A program made the translations under genes and the position numbers. From Deltaproteobacteria bacterium (GTDB lineage Bacteria; Myxococcota; Kuafuiibacteriia; Kuafuiibacteriales; Kuafuiibacteriaceae), in assembly GCA_016703535.1 (NCBI GenBank), contig JADJBV010000002.1, positions 310,001 to 374,000 of the forward strand: a DNA stretch of 64,000 nt, read 5' to 3'. The first letter of the stretch is position 1, and each line of letters opens with the position of its first letter. Below the pieces are notes generated by a model. It was not told where the DNA came from. It did no database searches and saw only the letters and a program-made list of their open reading frames with translations. This document shows, one piece after another, positions 9,035 through 17,996 of this stretch.

Positions 9035-11704
9035 CTAGCGGCGATTCCGGGCCCGATACACCAGGGCCCCCGCGAAGAGGCCCAACATCATCAAGGTCCA
9101 CTCGTCGTGGCCGTGGGGCACGCCGGGGACCTCGTGGCAGCTGCACTTTTGGGTCTTGGGCTTGGCGTCCACCGTGTCGGTGTCGACCCCCAGGCCCAAC
9201 CGCAGGCGGGCCGGCGGGCTGGTGTTGCCCGAAAGATCCTTGGCCTGGAAGGTGATCGCCCGGGCGTCGCTGATCCGGGCCAAGGGCACCTCGGCCACGC
9301 CGTTGCCGGCCTCGTCCATCGCGTACACCGGGACGTCGAACCACTCGCCATCGTCAGCCCGGGCCGAAAGCAACACCGTGCTGGCGTCCCCGCTCTCCGG
9401 GTCTTCGACCGAAACCTCCACCGCCTCGTCGCCCAGGCTGACCGCCAGCTGGGGCGCAAACGGATCGACCACCGCGGTCAACTCGACCGGGGTCGGATCC
9501 AAAGACTGGTAGTCGCCGATGTTGCGAGCCCGCACCTCGACCGCGTGGCGACCCGGCATCCGCAGGCGCGCGTCCTCGACGTAGAGGGTCCCGTCTTCCC
9601 GGGCCGGCCGCCAGATCTGCCAGAGGCCACCGTCGACCCGCAGCTGGTACTCGAGGGCGTGGGCGTCGGTGTAGAGCAGGCCTTCACCGACCTCGAGGCG
9701 CACGCGACCGGTCGGACGCGTCGGTCCTTCCAGGGTGCGATCGAGGAGGCCGTTGTCCATCGGGTGGAGTCGGGCCCGGGTGTCGGCGGCGGCGGTGAGG
9801 CTGAAGGCCGGGTTGTCCGAGAAGGTCAGGTTCAGGGTCAGGTAGTCCTGCTGGATGCCGTCCCGGAAGATCTCGTTGATGCGCATGAAGATCGGCGCGC
9901 CGTTCAAGGCGTCCGACAGGCTGGTGGTCAGGTCCAAGTCGAAGGTCAGGGCTTGGTTCAAGAAGGCGCCCAAGGCCAGGTCGAGCAAGGTCGGCAACAC
10001 CATCGCGAAGTCGGCGTTGGGCAGGATCTCGTTGAAATCCTGCTGGAAGTCGTCGATGCGCAGCTCGCCCAAGTTCACCTGGAGCTTGTTGTCGGGCAAC
10101 ACGTTGATGTTCAGGCCTACGAAGACGTCCGCTGTCACCTCGAAGACCCGCACATAACGGTCCTGCATCAACACGTGGAAGGCGATGCCCAGGTCTTGGA
10201 GCCGCAGCTTGATCAACCAGTCGTAGGTCGGGTTGCCCATCGCGTCCATGCCGGTCTGTTCGCCGGTGCCGAGCTCCACGGTGCCGGCCTGACGGGGCTT
10301 GAGCTCTACGATCACCGGCGCTCGATCGGTGGCCAATTGGCTGATGTCGGAGGCCAACAGCGAAAGCAAGGAGGCGTTCAAGGTGAAGGCCCCGCCGGTC
10401 AACTCTCGGACGTCTTCGCTGCCGAGCTTCAGGCACAAAGTGCCCGAGCGGTGCACCGCGTAGAAGATCTGGTTCAGGTAGGTGCTCGCGAGGGTCATGC
10501 CCAGGTGGTAAGGGCGGCCCATCTTGTCGGCGCCGGCCAACACCGGCACCGGGCCCGGCGCGGAAACGAAGGGATCGGTGACGTCGACGCAGTCGGCGAG
10601 TTCACCTTCGGCGCCGGCGTTGATGGTGATCTCCATGCCGTTGCCCGTGCCCCGATCGACCACCGGGAAGTGAACGCCTGGGCTCGGCGCGACCAACACG
10701 CCGATGGCGCCGGCCCGTTGCAGCGCCGCGATCCCCGCCAAATCGGCGACCTTAAACTGGCTCTCCAGCTTGGCCGAGCTGCCGTTCAGGTTGTTGAGGA
10801 CGTTGCCCAAGATGCCCTGGACCACCGGCTGGAGGATCTGGTTGAGGAGCGGCTTGACCAGGTCGATCAAGGCGCCGACCAAACTCAAGAGGCCATCGGT
10901 GAGGCCACCACAGAAGATGTCGCATTCGCCGCAGCGGCCCACGGGATCGAGGCAGTTGCCGAAGACCTCCACCAAGCAGTCTTGGCACTCGGGCTCTTGG
11001 CAATACACGCTGCTGCTGGCGACCTCCACGTCCAGGTCGTTGAGGGCGATGTCGCTGACGGTCACGTCGATGTCGAGGGGGTAGTCGGGGCGGGGGCCGA
11101 CGCCCGGATCGATCACCGCGTCGATCGAGATCTCGGCCGCGTGGGGGACGTTGCCGTTGACCGGCCCGAGATCGCCGATGATCGGGCAAGAGCTGGTGGT
11201 GCCGGCCACGTCCTCTTTGAGCTTGAGTTGGATGCCCAGGCGCAGGTTGCTGATCGTCAGCCGCATGCCGGTCGGCGGCGTAAACTGCAGGTCCACCCGG
11301 TTGGCCAGGTCGTCCAGGAACAACAAGGCCTCGGCGTTCCGCATCCGGGCTTCGGCGACGCCGATGTCGAAGAGATCCTGATCGGGAATCGGGATGTGGA
11401 GGATGTTGTTGGCGTCGATGTACATCCCGCCGGTCTGGTTGCCGAACTGACTGCGGATCAAGGTCGGCAGCTGAGGGCGGAGGAAGTCGAGGAAGTCCTG
11501 GGTGATGCGGACCCGCACCGCGTCGTCTTGCACGATGGCGTCGGGCCGGCTCGGCTCGTTGTACGGATAGACGTAGGTGCCGCCGCCGCAGCCACTACAT
11601 CCCCCTGCACCTCCACCACACGATCCACCTCCGCAGGAGATCGACATCAAGAGGGCGAAGGCGAGGGCTCGGGTGAGCCAACCCGAGGTCAGGAACTTCC
11701 GCAT
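9035..11704 (-). CDS. Secreted Cys/Gly-rich protein with MYXO-CTERM-like anchor
   Basis: The protein has 889 residues. The N-terminal signal sequence is followed by SCGGGSCGGG, which could be a lipobox-like site. Extracellular beta-rich regions follow, with a Cys cluster around residues 235-265 (CQEPECQDC, then CGECDIFC). The last third resembles Ig/fibronectin-like domains. The C-terminus ends CSC, then a hydrophobic helix (MMLGLFAGALVY), then RARNRR. This is the layout of MYXO-CTERM tails cut at Cys and anchored on the surface in Myxococcota. I recognise no enzymatic motif; it is probably a structural or adhesion protein of the outer surface. The upstream region is shared with the divergent TonB-receptor operon. 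Confidence 0.75.
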   Translation of the reverse strand: MRKFLTSGWLTRALAFALLMSISCGGGSCGGGAGGCSGCGGGTYVYPYNEPSRPDAIVQDDAVRVRITQDFLDFLRPQLPTLIRSQFGNQTGGMYIDANNILHIPIPDQDLFDIGVAEARMRNAEALLFLDDLANRVDLQFTPPTGMRLTISNLRLGIQLKLKEDVAGTTSSCPIIGDLGPVNGNVPHAAEISIDAVIDPGVGPRPDYPLDIDVTVSDIALNDLDVEVASSSVYCQEPECQDCLVEVFGNCLDPVGRCGECDIFCGGLTDGLLSLVGALIDLVKPLLNQILQPVVQGILGNVLNNLNGSSAKLESQFKVADLAGIAALQRAGAIGVLVAPSPGVHFPVVDRGTGNGMEITINAGAEGELADCVDVTDPFVSAPGPVPVLAGADKMGRPYHLGMTLASTYLNQIFYAVHRSGTLCLKLGSEDVRELTGGAFTLNASLLSLLASDISQLATDRAPVIVELKPRQAGTVELGTGEQTGMDAMGNPTYDWLIKLRLQDLGIAFHVLMQDRYVRVFEVTADVFVGLNINVLPDNKLQVNLGELRIDDFQQDFNEILPNADFAMVLPTLLDLALGAFLNQALTFDLDLTTSLSDALNGAPIFMRINEIFRDGIQQDYLTLNLTFSDNPAFSLTAAADTRARLHPMDNGLLDRTLEGPTRPTGRVRLEVGEGLLYTDAHALEYQLRVDGGLWQIWRPAREDGTLYVEDARLRMPGRHAVEVRARNIGDYQSLDPTPVELTAVVDPFAPQLAVSLGDEAVEVSVEDPESGDASTVLLSARADDGEWFDVPVYAMDEAGNGVAEVPLARISDARAITFQAKDLSGNTSPPARLRLGLGVDTDTVDAKPKTQKCSCHEVPGVPHGHDEWTLMMLGLFAGALVYRARNRR

Positions 11705-11785
11705 CGTTCTTCAGGCTAGGGCCTGCCCCAACCCCGCGTCAAAGCTCCGGATTCGGGCGAACGTCCGAGTAGGCTAACCCCACAC

Positions 11786-11800
11786 CTTATCCTACATAAG
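11786..11800. promoter_or_regulatory. Inverted repeat upstream of TonB-receptor operon
   Basis: CTTAT-CCTAC-ATAAG lies in a locally AT-richer stretch of the 187-base divergent promoter region, about 90 bases before the TonB-receptor start. It could be an operator for the receptor operon. Five-base arms alone are weak evidence. Confidence 0.25.
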
Positions 11801-11891
11801 ACCACACGGTCGAAAGTGCCCCGATCTCAAGGGTTTGGCGTGCCCTCTCTACTCCCCCGGGATCTGGCCGAACAGGAGGGAGGGAATATTC

Positions 11892-13907
11892 ATGCGCCGA
11901 CCCCTGCCATGGGCCTTCATTTTTGGGTTGGGCTTGGCCTCGCCGGCCAGTTTTGCCGGGGGGTCCGAGGAGCCGTGGACCCCAGCCGAAGACGCTGAAG
12001 ACTCGCTCTTCGAAGGCGGGACGGTCGCGCCCCAGTCGCCGGAAGAGGTGATCGTCGGTGCTTCTCGTCGGCGTCAGTCCCTGCACGAAGCTCCGGCGGC
12101 GGTTTCGGTGATCACCGCCGCCGAGATCAAACGTTTTGGTTGGCGCACCCTCGGCGAGATCTTGGGTCACGTCCGCGGGGTCTACGTCTCCACCGATCGC
12201 AACTACTCCTTCGTGGGCATCCGCGGCTTCGGGCGCAGCGGCGACTACAACTCCCGGATCTTGGTGTTGGTCAACGGCCACGCCCTCAACGAGCCGATCT
12301 ACATGGGCGCGCTCCTCGGGCGCGAGTTCGGGATCGACGTGGATCTGATCGAACGCCTGGAGATCATCCGCGGCCCAGGATCTTCTCAGTATGGCCCGAG
12401 CGCCCTGATGGGCGTGATCAACGTGGTCACCCGCACCGGCCCCGACCTGCGCGGCCTGGATGGCGTCGGCGCTTCGGGGACGGTGGAGGCCGACTCCCTG
12501 GGCCGCTTGAAGGGCGCGGCGCGCTTCGATCGGGTGGAGGGGCCCGGCCGGGTCTTCCTTTCCGCGTCCTACGATCAGTCGCCCGGGCAAAGCTTCAACT
12601 TCCCCGAGCTCGGGCTCGACGGCTGGACTGATCCCAAGAACGATCGAGATCGCCCCCTCAACCTCTATACCCAGCTGAGCCAAGGGCCCCTCACCTTACA
12701 GGCCGGCTACAACGACTTCGAAAAGAGCACCGCCACGGGCGCCTACGAGACCACCCCTGGCGAGGCGATCGAGACCCGGGACCGCCGCGGTTTTGTCGAA
12801 GCCCGCCTCCAGTTGGAGCCGGTCTCGTCCTTGAGTTGGACGACCCGCACTTACTTCAACTACTACGCGTACGGCGGCGCTTATCCTTACGCCCAAGAAG
12901 ATGGTGGCCCGACCGTCGACGCCGCCGAAGATTTCTGGAGCGGCCTAGAGTCCTTCGCGCACTGGCGCCCCCTGCCCCAGCTGCGGTTGTTGGCCGGCGG
13001 GACGATCCAGCGTTATTTCCAGGTCGAACAGCGGGTGGGGGTCGGACCTGGCGCCAACGTCACCTCCCGGGATTACTGGGAGCTGGCGGCCTTTGGAGAG
13101 CTCGAGTTGACCCCGATCCAAGGCGTGACCTTACACGCCGGTGCTCGGGTCGATCACCTGGACACCATCTCGGGCAAACTTTCTCCGCGTTTTGCGGCGG
13201 TGGTGACGCCAGTGGCGGGGACCACCCTCAAGTTGTTGTTCAGCGAGTCCTTCCGGGCTCCCAACTTCTACGAGCTCTACTACACCGACGAGGTGACCTT
13301 CCGCGGCAACCCGGCGCTCCAACCCGAGACCTTGCGGCACTACGAGCTCCTGGTCGAACAAGAGCTCAACCACGGGGCGGGCCTATTGACCCTCTCGATC
13401 TTCAAGGACCACTTCACTCAGCTGATCGAAGAGACGGATGGTGACGGTGAGCTCGGTTATTTCATCAACGGCGCGGGCGCGATCATCACTGGGCTGGAGG
13501 CGGAGCTGAACGGGAGCCTGCCTTGGGCCGGAATCCGCGGGACCTTGGCCTACTCTTTCGCGGATGCTCGGCTGGACGCGACCGGGCGCAGGCCGGTCAA
13601 CGCCCCGGCCCACACCCTGTTGGCGCGGGCCCAGATCCCCCTCTTTCAGGAACGCGCTCACCTCGGGCTTTCGGGCCGATACCTGGGCGAACGGGCGGGT
13701 CTGCCGGGTCGACCCGCCGCCCCGGACGTCATCTTGTTGGACGTGACCTTCTCGGTCGACGACGTCCTCCCCGGCTTGGATCTGGGGCTGGGGGCCTCCA
13801 ACGTCTTGGACGCCCGTTGGGCCGCGCCGGGAGGATTCGAGCACGTCCAACCTTTCCTCCCTCAAGACGGGCGAGTGGTATGGGCCAAGCTCACCGCCAC
13901 TTTTTGA
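11892..13907 (+). CDS. TonB-dependent outer-membrane receptor
   Basis: This protein of about 671 residues has a signal peptide (cut near ASFAGG) and a plug domain with EVIVGASRR, AAVSVITAAEI and ERLEIIRGPGSSQYG at family-typical spacing. A beta-barrel follows, ending in an aromatic residue (KLTATF) as outer-membrane proteins do. The ATG at 11892 is preceded by a strong GGAGGGAGGG ribosome site, so I prefer it to the upstream in-frame codon. The family imports iron chelates, cobalamin or other scarce ligands using TonB energy. The next gene starts inside this one (28-base overlap), so receptor, binding protein and hybrid kinase form one operon. The ligand is unknown. Confidence 0.92.
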   Translation: MRRPLPWAFIFGLGLASPASFAGGSEEPWTPAEDAEDSLFEGGTVAPQSPEEVIVGASRRRQSLHEAPAAVSVITAAEIKRFGWRTLGEILGHVRGVYVSTDRNYSFVGIRGFGRSGDYNSRILVLVNGHALNEPIYMGALLGREFGIDVDLIERLEIIRGPGSSQYGPSALMGVINVVTRTGPDLRGLDGVGASGTVEADSLGRLKGAARFDRVEGPGRVFLSASYDQSPGQSFNFPELGLDGWTDPKNDRDRPLNLYTQLSQGPLTLQAGYNDFEKSTATGAYETTPGEAIETRDRRGFVEARLQLEPVSSLSWTTRTYFNYYAYGGAYPYAQEDGGPTVDAAEDFWSGLESFAHWRPLPQLRLLAGGTIQRYFQVEQRVGVGPGANVTSRDYWELAAFGELELTPIQGVTLHAGARVDHLDTISGKLSPRFAAVVTPVAGTTLKLLFSESFRAPNFYELYYTDEVTFRGNPALQPETLRHYELLVEQELNHGAGLLTLSIFKDHFTQLIEETDGDGELGYFINGAGAIITGLEAELNGSLPWAGIRGTLAYSFADARLDATGRRPVNAPAHTLLARAQIPLFQERAHLGLSGRYLGERAGLPGRPAAPDVILLDVTFSVDDVLPGLDLGLGASNVLDARWAAPGGFEHVQPFLPQDGRVVWAKLTATF

Positions 13908-14800
13908 CGTTGCTCCTGGCCGGGGTGAGCGGATTGGCCGCGTCTCCCAGCAAGGCCGCGCCGACGGTGATCATCGTCGCCGCCGACCAGCGCCCTGCCT
14001 TTGAACAGGTGATCGACGGCTTCATCGACGGCCTCAAGGCCCAAGGGCTCACCATCGTACGGCGAGATCTGGACCCCGACGTCGTGGCGCACGATCCCTT
14101 GGCGGCCGACCTGGTGTTGGCCTTGGGGTCGGGAGCCACGGCTGCGGTGTTGGCCCGGGCTCATCACCCTCCATTGATCCACGCCGTGTCCGGGCGCCCT
14201 CCCGAACTCCCTCCCCCTGGCGTGGGGGCGCCGATCGTCGCGGGGGTGTCGCCGATCCCCAGCTTCGCGGATCAGCTGGCTTTGGTTCGGGCCGTGGCCC
14301 CCAACCTGAAGCGCATCGGGGTGGTGGGTCGCACCGGAGAGCTGGGATTTTTGGCCACTGCCCGAAGTTTGCCCGAGGCCCAGGGGCTGACCTTGGTGCC
14401 GTTGGAGGTCGCCGGGCCGGAGGCGGTGGCGGCGGCGATCCTTCAGGCCGCGGATCAGGTCGACGGGATCTTGGCGGGGGCCGATCCGCGGCTCTGGAAC
14501 GGCAACACCCTCAAGGCGGCGGTGATCTCTTCGCTGCGGGTCCGGCGTCCGTTGTTCGGAATGGCCACCAGCTTCACCAAGGCCGGGGCGTTGGCGTCGG
14601 TGGCGGCTGAAGATTATCCTGGGATCGGGGCGGAGGCGGCGCGCCTCGCTCAAGAAATCCTGGCCGGGCGAGGGCAAAACTTGCCGCGGCTGGTCTCGCC
14701 CAAGCGGTCGTTGACCTCGATCAACTTGGTGGTCGCCGATCGGCTCGGGATCCGGCCCACCCGGGGCGCCCTCGACGCGGCCCACGAGGTGTTCCAATGA
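13880..14800 (+). CDS. Periplasmic ABC-type substrate-binding protein (TrpX-like)
   Basis: This protein of about 306 residues has a signal peptide (LTLLLAGVSGLAASPSKA) and the fold pattern of the ABC_sub_bind family (PF04392): VIIVAADQRPAFEQVIDGF, then an ALGSGATAAVLA strand-turn, then KRIGVVGRT and a GMATSFTKAGAL segment. The family includes TrpX-type and related binding proteins. The ATG overlaps the receptor gene by 28 bases, and the stop overlaps the kinase start by four bases (ATGA). No permease or ATPase gene is adjacent. The protein may therefore deliver a ligand signal to the hybrid kinase rather than serve transport. Confidence 0.85.
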   Translation: MGQAHRHFLTLLLAGVSGLAASPSKAAPTVIIVAADQRPAFEQVIDGFIDGLKAQGLTIVRRDLDPDVVAHDPLAADLVLALGSGATAAVLARAHHPPLIHAVSGRPPELPPPGVGAPIVAGVSPIPSFADQLALVRAVAPNLKRIGVVGRTGELGFLATARSLPEAQGLTLVPLEVAGPEAVAAAILQAADQVDGILAGADPRLWNGNTLKAAVISSLRVRRPLFGMATSFTKAGALASVAAEDYPGIGAEAARLAQEILAGRGQNLPRLVSPKRSLTSINLVVADRLGIRPTRGALDAAHEVFQ

Positions 14801-17079
14801 GCGCCCCACGGGTCAAGCTGCGCACGCACCTGATCCAGCTGGTGGCCTTCACCACCTTGTTGTGCGTGAGTTCGGTGTTGCTCGCCTCTTACCATCGGGC
14901 CCGGGCCGAACAAATTCGACGGGTCGAGCAGCTGGCCGAACACACCGCCGAAGACCTGGCCCAAGCCCTAGAGTATCCGCTTTCGATCGGCGCCTGGAAC
15001 GAGGTCAGCGACCGGGTCGCGGCGACTGAAGGCATCGCCGATCTGCAGTACGTGGTGATCGAAAACGGCCTTCGCCAGCCTCGGATTTGGCGGGTGGCCC
15101 CCGACTGCAGCGAAGCTTGCGCCTTGACCGGCCAGGGGTGTCCACCGGGATTTTCAGGGTTGGCGCGGATCGGCGCGGCGCCGGCCTTGGATCCGGCGGG
15201 GGACGACGAAGTGGCCGCCGCGGAGTTGGGTTGGGTTCGGGTGTCACTCGGCCTCCGCAGCGCCGACGAGGAGCTCCGGGCCAACACCATCGAGTTGGTG
15301 CTCCTAGGGACCTTAACGGGCTTGTCGGTGATCATCGTGGCGTTCCTACTGGCGCGCCGGGTCACACGACCCTTGGATGATCTGCGCCGGGCCGCTCGGG
15401 CGGTCACGGCCGGAGATCGTTCGGTGCGGGTCTGTGCCGAGGGCACCGAAGAGACCGCCGCCTTGGCCGAGGCCTTCAACGTGATGGCCGCCAGCTTGGA
15501 CCAAGCGACCGAAAAGGTCCGGCGGGCCACGTTGCAGACGGTAGAGGCCGAGGCGGGCCGGGCCGCCGCGGTGGAGATGTCTCGGCTCAAGTCCGAGTTC
15601 TTGGCCAACATGAGCCACGAGATCCGGACGCCGATGAACGCCGTCACCGGGATGGCCAGCCTCTTGGCCTCCTCCAACTTGCCCCCCGAAGAGCGGGAGT
15701 GGGCCGCCACCATCGCCAGCAGTGCTCAGGCCTTGGTGTCAGTGGTGAACGAGATCCTCGACTTCTCCAAGCTGGAAGCCGGGCGCATGGACCTCGAGCG
15801 ATCACCCCTGGAGCTGGTGGAGGTGATCGATCAGGCCCTCGAGTTGTCCGCCGAAAGCGCCGAACAAAAGGGCCTGGAGTTGGTGTCCTTGCCGGCACCC
15901 GACCTGCCGCGGTGGATCTACGGAGACGCCACCCGGATCCGCCAGGTGGTGATCAACCTGGTGTCCAACGCGATCAAGTTCACCAGCGCGGGTGAGGTCG
16001 TGGTGCGGACCTTTGTCGCCGAAGGACGCGTCAAGATTCAGGTCGCGGATACGGGGATCGGCATCCCCGCCGAAGCCTTTGAGCGGATCTTCGAGGCCTT
16101 CCGGCAGGTCGATGGTTCGACCACTCGTCGGTATGGCGGGACCGGGCTGGGCCTGACCATCAGCCAGAAGTTGGTGCAGCGGATGAACGGCACCATCTCC
16201 GTCCAAAGTGAGTTCGGGGTCGGGACCCAGTTCGAGGTCGACCTCCCCTTGGAGGTGGCCGAAGGTCCGGTTCCGCCGCCCCTCGCCATGGGCAAGACCA
16301 GCTGGTTGGTGGTGGCCCACGCGGCTCGGCGCCAGGCGCTGAGCCAACGACTGGTCGCGCTGGGCTTTACGGTGGTCGCGGTCCCCGAAGTGGAGAGCCT
16401 CCCCGTGGGCCCAGGGCCCGACCTGTTGGTGATCGAACGTGGCCAGGTCCCGCGCCTGGTGGACCCGTCCTCGGCGGCCCGGATCTGGATCCTCTCTCCC
16501 CAACGCGAGTCCGGACGACCCGCGGGCTTCGGCGCGGAGGTCGAGGTCTTGCCGTTCAACCAGCGAGCCTCTCGTTGGTACGATCGCTTGGCCCGGAGCA
16601 CCCTCGAACGCTCGTCCCCGTCCCCGCCCTCGGCGGCCCCGGCGGTCGGCGCGCCCCGCATCTTGGTCGTCGACGACAACAACGTAAACCAACTCGTGGC
16701 CCGGTCGATGTTGTCGCGGATGGGCCTGGCGTGTGACCTGGTCAACAACGGGCGAGAGGCTCTCGACGCGCTTTTGCTGCGCGACTACGACTGCGTCCTG
16801 ATGGATTGTCAGATGCCCGAGATGGATGGTTACGCGGCGACCCGGGCCCACCGCGCCCGTGAACAAGGGCGTCGGACACCGATCCTGGCGATGACCGCCC
16901 ACGCGATGGCGGGCGATCGCGAGAAGTGCCTCGAGGCCGGAATGGACGACTACCTGACCAAACCCATCACCATGGAGCAGCTCCGGAGTGCACTGGCGCG
17001 GTACCTGCCAGCGCCCGGGATGGATGGTTTGCAAGCTGTCGTAAATGCTGGAGAATCCGACCGGTTGAGGCAAGGCTGA
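14797..17079 (+). CDS. Hybrid sensor histidine kinase/response regulator
   Basis: This 760-residue inner-membrane protein has TM1 (about 10-28), a periplasmic domain (about 29-165) containing a small Cys cluster (CSEACALTGQGC), TM2 (about 168-190) and HAMP. HisKA follows with phosphoacceptor His274 (MSHEIRTPMN), then HATPase_c (N box VINLVSNAIKF, then DTGIGI and GGTGLGL). A degenerate receiver-like segment lies at about 500-610. A true receiver at about 625-745 has phosphoacceptor Asp670 (MDCQMPEMDG) and the KP motif. No Hpt domain or output protein is visible here. It is co-translated with the binding protein through an ATGA overlap and probably senses the ligand that protein and the receptor handle. 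Confidence 0.93.
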   Translation: MSAPRVKLRTHLIQLVAFTTLLCVSSVLLASYHRARAEQIRRVEQLAEHTAEDLAQALEYPLSIGAWNEVSDRVAATEGIADLQYVVIENGLRQPRIWRVAPDCSEACALTGQGCPPGFSGLARIGAAPALDPAGDDEVAAAELGWVRVSLGLRSADEELRANTIELVLLGTLTGLSVIIVAFLLARRVTRPLDDLRRAARAVTAGDRSVRVCAEGTEETAALAEAFNVMAASLDQATEKVRRATLQTVEAEAGRAAAVEMSRLKSEFLANMSHEIRTPMNAVTGMASLLASSNLPPEEREWAATIASSAQALVSVVNEILDFSKLEAGRMDLERSPLELVEVIDQALELSAESAEQKGLELVSLPAPDLPRWIYGDATRIRQVVINLVSNAIKFTSAGEVVVRTFVAEGRVKIQVADTGIGIPAEAFERIFEAFRQVDGSTTRRYGGTGLGLTISQKLVQRMNGTISVQSEFGVGTQFEVDLPLEVAEGPVPPPLAMGKTSWLVVAHAARRQALSQRLVALGFTVVAVPEVESLPVGPGPDLLVIERGQVPRLVDPSSAARIWILSPQRESGRPAGFGAEVEVLPFNQRASRWYDRLARSTLERSSPSPPSAAPAVGAPRILVVDDNNVNQLVARSMLSRMGLACDLVNNGREALDALLLRDYDCVLMDCQMPEMDGYAATRAHRAREQGRRTPILAMTAHAMAGDREKCLEAGMDDYLTKPITMEQLRSALARYLPAPGMDGLQAVVNAGESDRLRQG

Positions 17080-17197
17080 GGAGTTCCACTCCCAAGATCC
17101 GCGGTTGCGTCGAGCGGCCTTCGGGTGCTTCGATGCGACCCCCGTGAGCGAACCAAACAACGGCCAGGGCCCCGACGAAATCGAAGAGGTCGATCCA

Positions 17198-17926
17198 ATG
17201 AACCCCGAGGCCTGGTATCGGGAGCCCGGGATCTGCGGGAGCTGCATCGCCTGGCGGCCCGAGTCTCCCAAAGAGGGAGAAACCGTCGCCTCGGGCAGCT
17301 GTCGACTGCGCAAGGAGCTGCCTCGGGTGCCGGCCACCCTCAAGTTGTGCAGCCTCTACAAGCCCCGGGGCCAATTCGTGTACCAGCCCGGCCAAGAGCC
17401 CAAGGGCAAACGCAAGCGGGCCTCCGCGGTGACCGTGATGCGGCGTGGCCCGGGCGATCAAATGGTGCAGCTCAAGGTGCCGGCCCGGGCCCCCAAACCC
17501 GAGCCCAACTTCGACGCGCCCTACGAGCCGACGCGCCTGCGCGAGGTGAAGTTGGCCCGACCCTACGAGGTGCCGCGACACGTCGACGTCGGCACCGAAA
17601 GCCCGCCGCTCCTCCGCCAAGTGTTGCTCGATCTTTGTCGTGAAGAGTTGGGACGCTCCGGTCGTGAGCTGTTGCCACGCTTCGTCGGCGGCACCGTCGA
17701 GGTGATCGACGCTCAGGGCAAGAAGCGCAGCTTCCCGATCGCCCGGCTCTTCGTCATGCTCGACAAGCTGAAGAGCAGCATGGTGGAGCTGGAGGACGCG
17801 GTGGCCCGCTCGGACGCGCTCCTCGAGGACCTCCCGGAGATGCAGAAGCAGCTGGGCGCCATGCAGGGCAGCTTCACCACCTTCAACCTGCTGTTCTCCG
17901 ATAAAAACGACTACTTCGGGGCCTGA
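17198..17926 (+). CDS. Conserved-looking hypothetical protein with CxxC/C/C cysteine set
   Basis: This is an unrecognised soluble protein of about 242 residues. The N-terminus carries four Cys as CGSCIAW, then GSCRLRK about 20 residues later, then LKLCSLYK, a layout that could bind Zn or an Fe-S cluster. A basic linker follows (KGKRKRA). The C-terminus is acidic and helical and looks coiled-coil-like (LKSSMVELEDAVARSDALLEDLPEMQKQ). The ATG at 17198 has an AGAGG ribosome site about 9 bases upstream; a GTG at 17144 would add 18 acidic residues. It follows the hybrid kinase by about 120 bases on the same strand, but no functional link is shown. Confidence 0.6.
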   Translation: MNPEAWYREPGICGSCIAWRPESPKEGETVASGSCRLRKELPRVPATLKLCSLYKPRGQFVYQPGQEPKGKRKRASAVTVMRRGPGDQMVQLKVPARAPKPEPNFDAPYEPTRLREVKLARPYEVPRHVDVGTESPPLLRQVLLDLCREELGRSGRELLPRFVGGTVEVIDAQGKKRSFPIARLFVMLDKLKSSMVELEDAVARSDALLEDLPEMQKQLGAMQGSFTTFNLLFSDKNDYFGA

Positions 17927-17996
17927 AGAGATCTTTCGGCGCTGGGGACCCATTTTTCGGCCATTCGGTTGCTGCGCCGGGTTCAGGGTGATCCGG

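Noticed and set aside
9107..11719. 870-codon open frame antisense to the MYXO-CTERM-like protein
   Set aside because: Its sense-strand partner has a signal peptide and anchor tail. The antisense product has no recognisable start region or domain.
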